From Glandiceps talaboti (lineage: Eukaryota > Hemichordata > Enteropneusta > Spengelidae): a stretch of DNA of 64,000 bases. The stretch is taken from contig NC_135557.1 of NCBI RefSeq assembly GCF_964340395.1, positions 8,003,709-8,067,708 of the forward strand. The letters are read 5' to 3'. Within the stretch, counting starts at the first letter, position 1. Every line of letters begins with the position of its first letter. Under the pieces are notes generated by a model that saw only the letters and a list, made by a program, of their open reading frames with translations, was not told where the DNA came from and did no database searches. A program made the translations under genes and the position numbers. Below, one piece after another: positions 12,131 through 27,530 of the stretch.

Positions 12131-13830
12131 AAAGTCCAAAATGAAACGATAAAACATGTCACGGTACATTTTGGAAATTATCCCATGTATAATGCCAGAT
12201 TATAAAGTGACAAAGAGTGGTTCATCTGAGTGGATAGCTTAACCTCTTGACGATTTATAAACAATGGGAAATAGGCAGCTATCTTGATGTTCATTTTAAC
12301 CTATTTTCCCGGAGAATATTTTCAGAACTGGTATCCAAATTACCAAGATCACGTTTTTCATATTTACTGATATGCCGCTTTAGTTATGGCCGGTTTTGTG
12401 GGATGTTTTGCGTGCACAATGTAAACCACAGACAAGGCATGTAAACTTCTACTTGCAAACCCGTCTATTTCAGGCTTGGCCTCTTACCACTCTTGGAGGA
12501 ATTGTACTGACTCCTCCAAGACCACGTCTGACACAGTGGCCTGAAACCCATAGTCTATCGCGAGTATATTGTCTACCCTTCAAGAGACACACATTCTCTG
12601 CCAGTCACCCTTTTAAAAATACGCTTGTTAAACGTCTGCTCCTGGAGTTAAATTTGGTTCAACTCATGAGCAAAATATTTGTACGTGACTCCGGGCCCCT
12701 TTCAGACAATCCGAATTTTCACGCACGTCCCAATTCGTTTTTTTCCCGTGACAACAATTTTTCTCCTGAGCCTCCCCCTACCCTAATCTAGTTCCTGACG
12801 ACCGTATTCCAATTTTACACTACATCTTTACATATTACGTATAGTCAATGTCATTACTCTCGTTGCCGATGTGTTGGCAATTATATACATGTATATATAT
12901 AATATCCATAATCACAACATATTTCCTGCTCAAAGAAGAACTGTTTCAGCTTATTCCATTTCGATATAAACAGACAGAGAGTCCAGGGATAAAATACCCA
13001 TGTACTACTCCTTATATTACTGGCTAGGTAATGTCAACCGTAAAATAATCCAAGCACCAGCGTCCCTAAAATCCGTGAAACAGTGTCGATATTACAGTAT
13101 TTTGCTGACACTTATTACTTTCTGTAACTGGTCTATATTTGTGATATCATGGTAAATATGCTTGGAATTTATGGCCTAACAAACCAGACATTACGTAGAT
13201 TTGAATATTGAAGAAAATCAAAAACAAAAACAAGGCCATGGCCATGGCCGGTCAGGTACTGATATTAGTACTTTAGACATCAGTGGGGGTCACACTTGGT
13301 CATTGAAACTATATTGACCGACCAAAATTCTAAACATCACGGATAAATAATTTCATATCGAAATGTATGTACGGAGATTCAGGTTTTTAGACCACGTGGC
13401 TTTGACATGACATCATCAGCTAAATTTGCAATACGAAAGTAACGTAAAACATGGATGTATCTAGTAGGGAGCAAAGTCCGCATGTCTGTATGGATGTTTG
13501 AAGATTTACTATCGGTATATGGGAGGCATAGAGGGAAATATTTGAATAGCGTTATTTAACGTTACATAATTCATAACTGACTACTAAACTACCGTCAAGA
13601 GGATTGTTTTTGCTTCCATTTATCTGTATTAATTTTTTTTAAAGGCAGTGATGGTGACTGCCAATGCCGGTAGTGAAAATATGGCCCGCACATTCTGAAG
13701 ATTTTTGTATCATACAAGTTCAATGTTGTAGCTGAGAATGTGATTTATATTTATAACTCAGTAGAATGGGTACCGGTACTGATGCGAGGGATGTGAACCA
13801 ACCTTTGTGTTGCGTGCTTTTTAATATCAC
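12131..13830. other. Non-genic stretch
   Basis: No supported exon or element. Contains only short repeats such as 'ggccatggccatggccgg' near 13232. Confidence 0.45.
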
Positions 13831-13831
13831 C

Positions 13832-13882
13832 GTGTGTGTGTGTGTGTGTGTGTGTTGTTTGTTTGTTTGTTTGTTTGTTTGT
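13832..13882. repeat. (TG)n followed by (GTTT)n
   Basis: A compound microsatellite: about 24 bases of TG then six GTTT units. Confidence 0.9.
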
Positions 13883-14995
13883 AATGTAGATTCGTCGTTG
13901 ATATACTGCTACTAGATCAGACCGTGGGTTATACTTCCATGATCAGAACATGACCAGACACAACTCTCCACGGCACCATTTTGGTTTTGCAACTTTGATT
14001 ACTTTGTTTTGAATAGCTTTTGTCAAGTTCTTGACTTTCCTGATATGACAATAAAGCAAGGGCGGTGAAATATTATTATAGTAGTCCTTCAAAAAACAAG
14101 ACAATTTTGAAACTTTTAGTGGAAAATGTTAGTGAAGACACAGTTTACCCGCATAAATTAACTAACAAAAGACAAAAGAAATGTACACATGGTTCATTTT
14201 CTAGGTGTCGACCTCATGAATATGCACCAAGATTTAGAACCGAGTCAGCTTTAAATGCGTTCACACCTCCAAATCTGGTCTGGACAATATTGTCTGGGCT
14301 TAGTCACCCTTTTATGCGGACTACAGAGCGGCCCTGGTGCGGACTATTTCTGCCACCTATTAATGCCTGAAAGTCAAGTGGCATATGCTGAGGTTGTGTA
14401 CAACCAGCAACCCATAACATTTTAGCAATCTACAGTTCTACCTCAGTATGGCTATTAGCCATGCTAGGTAGTTACTATAATGATTAATATAATGGTTGTC
14501 TTGGTAAAAGTTGTCGACCCCCCCCCCCCAAAAAAAAAGAAGAAAAAAAAAGAAAAAAAGAAAAAAAAAGATCAACAAAACATTCTATGATATTGAAAGC
14601 GCTCCTGGCATGTAATTCCATAGAACAGTTTCCTGTAGGGAATGGCAGCGATTTCATTCAAACTCAAAGACAGAGATGTTGCTAACCAACGTGAACAGCC
14701 ATAAAAAATTGTATGTGAATGAGTATGACTCTGAGATCCCGCTAACGGTTTCATTGTTGTCGGTCTAACCAGAGACACTGGAGAACTTCACTGTCTATGA
14801 TCTAATCGTATTGCTCAGTGTGAAAACCGTGCAAAGCGTTACTATTTTGGCGTTGTATTTTCGCACATTTTTGGTTCACAAGGGTCCAATAATTTAAGCT
14901 TGAGTTAGGAAATAGGCCTATTAAAAAAATTGTGTTGTTCCGATTAGGCAAAATAAATAAATAGGTGGGGTAGGTAGATTTATTTTTATTCATGT

Positions 14996-15255
14996 GCGAG
15001 TGTCTAATTCTGGTTTTCCATTTTTTCCAAATGATCTCTGTGTTATTGGCTTCTTTCCATTAGATGTACAACCATTACAGATTGGAGGAACAGTTTTATA
15101 TTGTCTTTTTAAGTTGATGTCAGTTTCTGCATCCACTATGTCTCGTGAGACTTCACAATTGTTGCGATTTTGTTAGTTTTTCAAGAACACGTAAAAAAAA
15201 AGTTAAGGGTCGGCAGTGAAAAACTAGGTGGGTCGGGTAACAGAAACCAAACAGT
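14996..15255 (-). repeat. Dispersed 260-bp repeat family, copy 1
   Basis: On the minus strand this matches 38290-38555 and 45185-45450: shared blocks include 'ggatgcggaaactgacatca', 'aatggctgtacatctga' and a flank with 'cccgaccca'. The three copies are diverged. A poly-A-like or A-rich stretch is present but no protein is encoded. Confidence 0.75.
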
Positions 15256-15862
15256 TATTTTTTAGGCCTAAGGCATAACGTAGCATATAAATCTACCCAA
15301 CCTGCGCGAGCAAGATCTGCATCGGTCAATGTAATATTTACATGGTCTATTACAATTTGGTAAAGTGTACCATTGTATATGCTTGTGCGAGACGTAAAAA
15401 ACATCATGCCGTCTAATTGTACGAAACGATTTAGTCACTATGGTTTTGAAGTCAGTGAGATAATGTTTGTGAAGTACCCGGTATCGTGATGTTATCGCTT
15501 GTATAGAAAAACCATCACTGAGGCAAAATCTCACTTTTATCATCATTCATTTTTTAAAGTCTTCAATCATGCCAATTAAAAATATGGATACTGCAGTCAT
15601 TTATGTGACTTTTTTTCCAAAAATGTTTATCGTGCATCTCGATTATATTTTTTTTCGTCTTCGTAACATCTTTTTTTTTATTGTGCCAAAAGTAGTAGCT
15701 ACCACATATAGAACAGTGGAAAAATACCGAATGAGACTCAGAAATGTAAAATCATTTACTTCAATGTCCAAATCAAATGCGGACATCAGAAAATGATGCA
15801 TGCACGTTGTGATGGACTCGTGATTAGCTCTAGTCAAGATGCCAATTGGTATCTAACTAAAC

Positions 15863-15898
15863 CATAGACAATAGAGAGGGTCCTCTCTATTTTCTATG
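15863..15898. mobile_element. 36-bp micro-palindrome with perfect 7-bp target duplication (family A)
   Basis: CATAGACAATAGAGAGGG with its near complement ending TTTCTATG. ACTAAAC stands on both sides (15856-15862 and 15899-15905). The inner sequence differs from the other members while the outer CATAGAC is kept. Confidence 0.7.
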
Positions 15899-15905
15899 AC
15901 TAAAC

Positions 15906-18900
15906 CAAGTTTAGTGAGTGGAGGTGTAAATGGTAACGATACTGTTTAGGAACACGGTGATAGGAACTAGACGAGATTAGCACTGACAACACACGCTCCG
16001 CGAACTCCAGCAAAGAGGCCTGGTTGGGTATATAGAGACTTGTCAGAGTTGTCGGAGCTACTGTTCATGTACATATAAGTTCCACGTATTCTCAATTTAT
16101 TTCGTGCTGGATAGAAAACAGTCAGTATAGTCCTTGTGTTCTCCAGTGTATAGCCGATGGATTGGATAGTGAGAGTCATGATATGTGTGATACATTGTAG
16201 TTTATACACCAGAACTGAATTTTAGACTGATCCCGTCGGCATCTTCAGAGAAAGCATCAAGCGGGTACCACAATAAACTGAAAACGTAACGACTATAAGC
16301 ATAACTATAAGTTTTAATTTACATGGAACTACGGTCATATTTGATAAGCTTATCCCCCACTTCCACATATGGTCTCATACCCCTTGGTCAGCGAAAAGCC
16401 AATCATGTTCATGTCCGGACATACGAGTTATAAATGGGGCGGTCATATGGGTTAAGTTAGGGTGGAATATAATATATGGAAAAAGTCTGATTGATACTGG
16501 CTGTGATGGGTAGTAGAGCATTTTTTAATTGTCAAAAACAGGGTTGGGGGCCGAATGATATGATTCAAAACGTCATGACTTTCTGGTATATCTTTGTTGT
16601 CATGGTGTGTTTCCAGTTGAGGATGGCTGTCTTTGACTGGCTACAACAGTAAGTGACTGATTTTGAAAGCAAAGAAAGTGGAAGAACATTGGTGTTAGTT
16701 AAAAAACTATTGTTATTAAAGATATACAAGTAAACGCAGCAAAACAATTGAGAGTCGGTACGGAAAGGAACAGATGACCACAGGAAGGTGTTCAGCTGTT
16801 CTTCATTGTTCTTTGCAATTTGACGACCGGGCGATCACATACTAGTAGTTGTCAGTGTTTTCGCTAAAGCAAAATACACGGAGATGGTTCAAAATCACTT
16901 GACTATCATTTCACTCTTATTTAAATCTACAAATATCTCATTAATATTTTCTCCCAGCTTACTTCAAACTATATGACATTTTCCATGAAAAAAAGGTGCG
17001 TATCTGGAGCAAAGAAGTGTTTCAGATATCAGAGTGTTCACGTTTGCGTGACCAAGACATAGACATAGACTGGCAAGCGACGCCATGAATTGTGATCGAA
17101 TCCCAGGGTCGGATCGGTTGTAGATCAGTGTTCATGATAATTCATTTGCGTGTTCAATTACTAAGTCATCGATGTAGGGTTATAAATTCAGTGACTACAC
17201 CATCAACAAAGTTACTTCTTACTATAAATCATGTTGAAAAAGACCCTAGGAAAATGTCTAAGCAACAATGACGGGTGTTACTTATTTGCAGTGTTTATCC
17301 AAATAGTAATCGTCGAATAACGTGACCCTGGCTGAAAACTGCGACAGTGAGTGTACCATAAATTCCCAAAACAGACTGACCAGAACAGACATATTGACAC
17401 ACAAAAAGTGTGCAAGTTTACATCTTGTGACAGGTTTGGTTGGGGTCACCTCCATCGGCTAATGGTCGAAATCGTCATTGTAAAATATTTTTAATTACCC
17501 TCAACTACAAATCAGCGTATCGTTGACGATCATTTCAATCGTAAGTGTTTAGAACTGATTCAGAAGTAAAACGTAGAATTATTAATGACAATGGTATGCA
17601 AAGTTTTGTTGTTTAACAATCATCAGCGATTTGGCATGTTTGCACAAACCACAGATACTTGTTAGTGCATACACTTTTGATACTTCTATTCTATAAGGTA
17701 AAGGCTAAATTTAAAAAGACATGATCCCAGTATTAACTTTTTGTTGCGGCTATATTTCCTAAGTGAGGTGTGCCAAAGAAAGTTTTCCCATGATACTTTG
17801 CGCCAGTGCGACTTTTTGACATTGTACGTTCGATGTTCCCAATGAGTAAATGGAATTTTATCGAGAAGTCTATTCATATTTGTTTATGACAGCAAGATAT
17901 TTTCAATTTTCTGTTTTTGGTCATTTTTGGGGTCAAAAACTGTCATTTGTTTTGTAAATAAAAGAATTCAAAGTAAAAATGAATGACAGCCGCAAAACTA
18001 ATCGATTGAATGGGCTGACATTTGGTGTGCAGGTATGTTAGAGTATCTGGATGAAGAATTCTTCAAGAAAATTTGAAGATGACATTGATATGCAAATACG
18101 TCTAAAACGTGCTGTGTAGTATCATATTATAGCCATGTTATTTTACAATACTCGTGAGAAAGTAGAATTTATTGGTGAAGTAAAGTTGCTCATACACCTA
18201 AGAAAATTTGACTACACTTGAATACATAATGAGCAAATGAAATGATCACAACAATCACATATCTTTGTAATGTTATGACTATACAAGATCTAATACAGGG
18301 ACGAATGGGGTACTTATCAAATAATGCCCTCCGGAACTCAGAAATAAATGTAGATGCGCTGTACCATGCAGTTACGATCAGCGGTTTTGAACTATGGAAG
18401 TAGGAAGGAAGGAGGTAGGAAGGATTATAGTCCTACCACCATTTCTGAACAAAATCGTTGTCCTTGAATTGGAATGGTATGCTTTTAATACAAAAGTTGC
18501 ACAAACATATGTTCTTGCTTTCAAAAGTTTTAGAATTAACACCATGATTTCACCGTCGCCCATACTGAGGTTTTCCTGCATCTATTGCTATGGATTTTGT
18601 TGGTGGGACTTTGCTGTACTGTATGAACACTTGTTCAGACTCAGGCCACTAAAACACAATTGCAAAAAAAAACCGTAAAGACACGAAGTATCGTTTTGCA
18701 CAACGTTCGGCTTGAAGCAGGTTTGAAGGGTAACCATGCACGACAGAGAAGATGGGTTTAGAGCCCCATTTACACCTAAAACAAAAAGCGATTCTAGTCT
18801 GTTCCTATTATAGTGGTCTGAGGTTCAGATCAAAGTGCCGCATTCATCCACAACATAAAAAATCATAGACCCTACACGACTGGCGTTTGTAAAAGTCAGT

Positions 18901-19947
18901 TTTAAACCATAATTACTACACCTCTTTATCTTCTCGGCAAGAACATGCAGTGCTGCAATCCAACGTGAGGACCTCTCACCAACTTTCAGATCACTTCACA
19001 TTGGGAACGTTGGTGAGAGTTCTACTAATATAATTCAGACTGAGGCAAAAAATATAGCCTTTCTGAGTTGAAATCCGAGGTTTAAATCCTGATATCTGAA
19101 AATTCCCAATCAACCCAGATTACATTGAATAAAAAATAAGTCTAACAAACAATTTATGATTTTTCAGTCCCGAAACTTGCTATTATCCATACACTGTATA
19201 CAAAGCTAAATACACGGTGATTGGTGTATCGCACTCCTTGACTGAGTGGGTCGGAAAAAAAATAGGTAGACTCACTTGTCATAAATCGATTTATAAATCC
19301 ACAAAGGCACTGTGACAACTAAAGCAGTCCCTTTACAGACCATTTTTCTTTAGAAATAAATAGGCTAAAACAATACTGAATGACAGGCAGTCCAAGGTAT
19401 GCGAAACCATAAGCGAGCGCGTACTCACGATGCTAGATTAACACACTATTTTACCTGCGCATTGAAGACGCACAGTAAAAAGACCAGTTTTCAACATTAA
19501 TGCAGGAAATACAAAGCTAACAATTCAAAATTGTATAAAATGTAAGAAAACAAAAAACAGGCGACAGTCAGAGCATGCATGAACTTCGATTTACAATACC
19601 ATTATTAAGTTCTTGCATTTTGGGGCTAATGAAGTCATAGAGACTAGAGTGGGCGAGTTTCATCACAGTTAGTATAATCAATGGCACCGTGATAATTCTG
19701 ACTTTCACTTGAAACTGGACCAGAACAGTCTAGGTCGGACGAGTCGTCATCATCAATTCAAAGGCGACGTAACCAAATATACACCGTGAATTCATCTTAG
19801 ATCGCACCGAGTTGAACAATCATGTCTGTCATTGTAGAATGTAGACCTTTACGCTGTTTGACCGACTATTGAAGTATAACCCACATAGGTGATATTTCAT
19901 TGACCTACATGGAAATGCTTGTAAATACTTTTTGCAAGTAGTAGTAG
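15906..19947. other. Non-genic stretch
   Basis: Long unique AT-rich DNA. Open frames are short, lack paired splice sites and show no recognisable motif. A lone 'agtggtctgagg' at about 18813 resembles one end of the family B micro-palindrome. Confidence 0.45.
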
Positions 19948-19979
19948 CTCAGACCACTCTAGTATTTTAGTGGTCTGAG
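19948..19979. mobile_element. 32-bp micro-palindrome with perfect 7-bp target duplication (family B)
   Basis: CTCAGACCACT, a short AT spacer, then AGTGGTCTGAG. GTAGTAG is on both sides (19941-19947 and 19980-19986). Some caution is needed because the flank is itself a GTA repeat. Confidence 0.65.
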
Positions 19980-20244
19980 GTAGTAGTAAGAGTTTTTGCT
20001 AACGTTTACATGCTAGCGTAGTTGTACATGTACGTATACATGTCAGTTCGTATGTACATGTACATTAAATGTAGCTCTCATCATATCATACACTGTACAT
20101 GTGTGTAACCCTTTTCTTTTGCACCCTCCCCCTCCGCCTTCATGTGGTCAAACACAGACAACTAACTAACTAAATAGTGTTACTGTTAGTTTTCTGTGGG
20201 TCAAACAATTAGTGTACACGCCTTGAATCACATGCAGGCGAGAT

Positions 20245-20503
20245 AGATTTGAATATTCATTTGTTTACTGCCCGGTTATGGGGGTGAACTCATGAATATA
20301 TTCTGAACTAAATGCAAATGTATTCAAATCACTTCCGACTCGCAATCTGAACTATTTTTCAGATCGAGTATAATCCGATTAGACAGGCGCTAATGGGAAA
20401 GTACAGAAACGTCCACCTCATCAGCATAAAAGTACAGAATTGAACTCAATCTGAACTATAGTACGGAAAGTGTCGTAAACTGTACTATTTTTTCTACTAG
20501 TGT
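20245..20503 (-). repeat. 259-bp dispersed repeat, inverted partner of 3170-3428
   Basis: Reverse complement of the 3.2-kb copy over its whole length, including both ends (GATTTGAATATTC and CTACTAGTGT). Confidence 0.8.
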
Positions 20504-21630
20504 AATGCGGCGTTATTCAGATGTTGATGTGGTTCCCACGAACTTTTGTCAGACAAAAATCCGGCCCACTTGATAATAGATTGCAATTTACATTTTTGTA
20601 CCGTCCTTTTCTAATTTTCTCTATACGAAAATAACAACTGAAAGAGAAACTTGAACGAATAGCAGTTATCATACCAGTTTTGAAGTATTTCGTCATTTTT
20701 GCAGAATTTGAAAGGAATTTTGCATAGACAATAATACAACCCATTTCGGTCGGATCGCTGTTTTACACTCAAATTTGAAATCAAATATTTATCTCGTACT
20801 GCAGATTCAATAAAATACTGAAAATACATGCATGGTTCCTTTCTTTACTGTAGGAACATTAAATCACAAAGTCCGACTAAAAGTGTGAGTAGGGCATTTA
20901 TCTGCAGCGTTTTCGGCTCACTATAACTCAGTCAATACTCCATACTTCGATAAATATACTTAAACTAAAATTTTCTGCATAGATAAACCATCATTAGTAT
21001 TCCTTCTGCTTGTCGCGACCATTGAGATGTACAATACCATCACTGAAATGGTTGTCATAAGAAAATATCTTTTAAAAAGTGTTCGTCGTTGAACTAAATC
21101 GAGCATACAATTATTGTTTCTTATACATTTCATTTCCCTGTCATGATTAGCTTCGTACACACAGCAACAGAATATCATGAATAGAAATACATTCAAGCAA
21201 TAAAAATAATGTCAATCTTTAGAAAAGCTTTTACTACCGTATGATTAATGAGTTATTTGTCCATCAAAAGTCTTAAACATGTACTTCACGTGCAAACTGC
21301 TTCATTCTGATTCAGCCAGTCCGATATCCCTTGAAAATTTAACTGGCAGTATTCTTTAATACTCGTCCTTGTCTGTGCTATACCAATCGCATGTCAGCTC
21401 GACGATCCGCGTGTATCGTTTCCTGTTTATTCACAATTATACGCTTTCAGACACAATCTCTCCTTCTGCAATTTCCTATTCATATTACTTAATTTTCGGT
21501 TTGAACTTCGTGTCAGTACGGTCCATGACCAAGGTCGGTTCTGCCACATATAAAAATTTGTGATCACCTTGGACTTTACTGAATTAACTCTTCTGCACAC
21601 AATGTTCATGGTTAACTTGTATCATTTTTT
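20504..21630. other. Non-genic stretch
   Basis: No supported exon, RNA or element end was seen. Confidence 0.4.
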
Positions 21631-21631
21631 T

Positions 21632-22312
21632 ACCTCCCGTAAGGGTACGGGAGGTATTAAAATACAAATGTCTGTCTGTGTGTCTGTCTGTGTGTCTGTC
21701 TGTCTGTCTGTGTCATCATTTTGTAAAATTCAGCTGGCTCAATTGTAATGAAGTTTGGAATATATAATATTTAGGGTAATAGCTAGACCTGATTAGGTTT
21801 TCAGCCAGATCAGTTAATGTTTAATTAGAGAAATTTGCATATTAATGAAATCAACTAATTAAGCAATATCTAAAACTGCATAGTTCAATTTCAATATAAT
21901 TTAGTACATTCGTTAAACATAACATACATTTGTCCTATAAAATTTGATGATGTACCTTATAGTGTTAACGAATAATTTGCATAATTAATTATGTTTGGTA
22001 ATTAGGCTATATCTTAAGAATGCATACTTCATATCCAACATAATTTAATACATACGTTAACCATAAGAAAACACATATGACCTATAAAGTTAGTTGATGT
22101 ACCTTACAGTGTTAATGAATAATTTCCATAATTAATGATTTTCAGTAATTAGGCTATATCATAAGAATACATACTTCAATTTCAATATAATTCAGTACAC
22201 ATGTTAACAATAACAATCGCACATGTCCTGTAAAGCTTGTTGATGTACCTTTCAGTGTTAATGAATAATTTGCATAATTAATTATTCTTGGTAATTAGGC
22301 TATAGATGATAT
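21632..22312 (+). repeat. Hairpin-headed element with about 147-bp AT-rich tandem units
   Basis: Begins with a 24-bp perfect palindrome (ACCTCCCGTAAG and complement, 21632-21655), then a TGTC/TCTG run, then diverged tandem units of about 147 bp built on 'gttgatgtaccttacagtg', 'aatttgcataattaat' and 'ggtaattaggctatatc'. The same head and units occur at 32894-34270. It ends abruptly about 60 bp before the start codon of the SWIM gene. Confidence 0.75.
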
Positions 22313-22327
22313 GCACGTACGTCATCC

Positions 22328-22340
22328 GTTACCTAGCAAC
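22328..22340. promoter_or_regulatory. RFX-type X-box in the SWIM gene promoter
   Basis: GTTACCTAGCAAC fits the imperfect palindrome bound by RFX factors (GTTRCC, two-base gap, then RGYAAC-like half). It lies 36 bp upstream of the ATG. A 'ggcggcgccatattg' segment follows at about 22345, containing the GCCAT core of YY1-like sites. Both are compositional matches without functional proof. Confidence 0.45.
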
Positions 22341-22375
22341 CCAGGCGGCGCCATATTGAGTGGCAAGAACGAACA

Positions 22376-25374
<2,999 letters not shown>

Positions 25375-25400
25375 TGCTATCAAAAAAAAAAAAAAGAATC

Positions 25401-25417
25401 AATAAATATAAAATAAA
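25401..25417 (+). terminator. Polyadenylation signals of the SWIM gene
   Basis: Two AATAAA hexamers (25401-25406 and 25412-25417) follow the TAA stop by 27 and 38 bases, after an A-rich stretch. The spacing suits a very short 3' UTR; a more distal site cannot be excluded. Confidence 0.5.
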
Positions 25418-25782
25418 TCAGATTCAACCAACCAATAAAAAAGCTGTACATTTAAATGAAAACATTAATGAAATCAGAGTAAATTTTATAATCAAATCAG
25501 AATCAATTGTTTAATGCAAATCAGAATAAATCATAAAGGAAAAAAATTAGTCATTGATGTTCTATTTATAAAAGTTACTTATCTGCCAATAAATGTTCTT
25601 GTTCTTTTATGTGTTAATATGTTTCAACATGAAATAAAATTGCATGAAAATACATCATTTCTTGTGTGTAATGAATTTGACACAATCAATTACCTAAGTT
25701 TATTATCATTTACTATTCAAAATTTGTACAAGAAACAACAGAGCACATTGTACATTAATAAAGTAGATCAAGTCTAGTGAAA

Positions 25783-26274
25783 CCACAGGGAGCTCAGGCT
25801 CAGATAGTTTTGTTTACAAATATAAACAAACAAGTAAACAAACAAACAAATAAACAAAACAAGTAAAGAAAACCAAACAAACAAGCAAGTAAACAAACAA
25901 ACAAAATAAACCGACACATGAGTAGATACATACATGAGTAAACGACAACAAACCAACGAACAAACAAACACTACCCCCGAAATGGTCACATATGGAAATA
26001 ACCCATATAATATGGGTTATTTCCAGATGTGATCATGGGGGGGGGGGGGGGGGGTTGTGTCTGTTTGTTCGTTGGTTTGTTGTCATTTACTCATGTATGT
26101 ATCTACTCATGTGTCTGGTAGTTAGTTTGTTTGTGTTTGTTTGTTTATTTGTTTGTTTGTTTTTGTTTGTTTGTTTATGTGTTTGGTTTTACTTGTTTGT
26201 GTATTGTTTGTTTGTTTGTTTACTTGTTTGTTTATATTTGTAAACAAAACTAACTGAGCCTGAGCTCCCTGTGG
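25783..26274. mobile_element. 492-bp foldback element with AAAC/GTTT-rich arms
   Basis: The left arm starts CCACAGGGAGCTCAGGCTCAG-like sequence and the right arm ends in its complement. The centre is an uninterrupted 'aacccatata/tatgggtt' palindrome near 26005. TGAAA on both sides (25778-25782 and 26275-26279) may be a 5-bp target duplication. The arms differ by indels in the simple-repeat parts and by a long G tract in the right arm (from about 26037). No protein is encoded; a foldback MITE is the likely class. Confidence 0.8.
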
Positions 26275-26286
26275 TGAAACCCCTGG

Positions 26287-26295
26287 TATATAAAT
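26287..26295 (+). promoter_or_regulatory. TATA-like box
   Basis: TATATAAAT stands 12 bases after the foldback element and before GC-richer, non-repetitive DNA. It could drive transcription through the GTTAC repeats toward the exon at 27139, but there is no direct link. Confidence 0.25.
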
Positions 26296-26369
26296 GGATG
26301 CACTGCACGCAGACAGTATAGTATAGTATTGTCGCCTTGATACCACCAGTACGGGCGACATCTTGTAAG

Positions 26370-26880
26370 TTGTAAGCAGTATGTGACGTAAAAGTGGGCG
26401 GTATATCGGTGGACAACTTGCCACAGTGTAACATCAAAAGTACGCTCGGTGATGTACACTGGAGTACATCTAACATTGGAGCGGTGTAACTTTCGAGGTA
26501 CTTCACCGACAGTGGTACATCGAAGTACAATGTTACTGTTACGTTAGCGTAACTCAACCCCGGTGTTACATCGGAGTATGTACACTCGCGTTACACTGAC
26601 GAGCCTGCATACGCTGTACCTGCAGAAGAGACATGCAGCTGAACGTCAGTGGAGATCTACACCGCAGTTGCCACTAGATGAGAAATCAGTGTTACGTTAG
26701 CGTAACTCTCCCCTAGTGTTACATCGGAGTATGTACACTAGCGTTACATCGTCGAGGTCAAGTGATGTACCTGCAGAAGAGGCATGCAGCAGACCATCAG
26801 TGTAGTTCTTCACCGTTGTACCACCAGCAGAGAAGCCGTTGTTACACTAGCGTAACTCACCTCCAGCAGTACGTCGAGGG
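26370..26880 (+). repeat. About 150-bp diverged tandem repeats rich in GTTAC/GTAC
   Basis: Three cores, GTTACGTTAGCGTAACT (26538-26554), the same at 26691-26707, and a variant at 26841-26857, are spaced 153 and 150 bp. Shared inner blocks include 'gtgttacatcggagtatgta' and 'gtacctgcagaagag'. A more diverged unit precedes them from about 26425. The GC content is higher than in neighbouring DNA. No reading frame is kept between units. Confidence 0.7.
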
Positions 26881-27138
26881 GGGAATTTGCGTGTGTAGGT
26901 CTATATTATGTAAATCACGATTCTGACTTTCAATACATTATATTAAATTGCTTGGGGTTTTGCATGTATATGCTAAAGCATATATACAATATGTTAGGAG
27001 TGTGGAAAACAAATTTGTTTGAGATTACTCCGTGACTGATCACCTAAAAATACATCTGGTGTGAGATTTTCTAACTAGTATGTTGGGTGTAAAGTATGAA
27101 TTTATGTTTGTTTGTTTGCTTATTTATATAACTTCCAG

Positions 27139-27244
27139 AGGATAGCTGATATTACTTATCCAGACAGTATTGGTGATCCAGGAAAATCACTGCTCGATCC
27201 ATTTCATGAATTTGTCCTTGAAGTACTAGGTGGCATAAGAGGAG
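27139..27244 (+). CDS. Orphan exon resembling the first helix of a death effector domain
   Basis: Acceptor 'ataacttccag', perfect donor 'GAG|gtaagt', phase 0 at the start and phase 1 at the end. The peptide ends KSLLDPFHEFVLEVLGGIRG, which parallels KSLIDPFYPFLLEISTCISE encoded by the exon at 42908-43028, with identical phases. In the downstream gene that exon carries helix 1 of the DED. No matching exon for helices 2-6 was found downstream of 27244. The phase also permits splicing to the ZU5 exon at 36114. It is thus either an upstream exon of the ZU5 gene or what remains of a duplicated paralogue. Confidence 0.55.
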
Positions 27245-27438
27245 GTAAGTATAGTTGTACTGCTACATGTGAAACACTACTGTAAATAGTGCATGTCTCA
27301 AAGTTAGAGGAGACACACGATTACGTTCACCACAAACTTCACTGTGGAAGGTTATGCCTGCTACAAATAAACATATTATTTGAGGTTTCCCTCCGTAAAG
27401 GAGGATTATGTTGTATACCTATGTACTTGTCTGTTTGT

Positions 27439-27499
27439 ATGTGTATATGTTTGTATGTATGTATGTATGTATGTATGTATGTATGTATGTATGTATGTA

Positions 27500-27530
<31 letters not shown>
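27439..27530. repeat. (GTAT)n(GTCT)n microsatellite
   Basis: About 15 GTAT units followed by 7 GTCT units. Confidence 0.95.

Noticed and set aside
18378-18678. Overlapping open frames on both strands
   Set aside because: No motif, no splice context and no codon-use signal; treated as chance.
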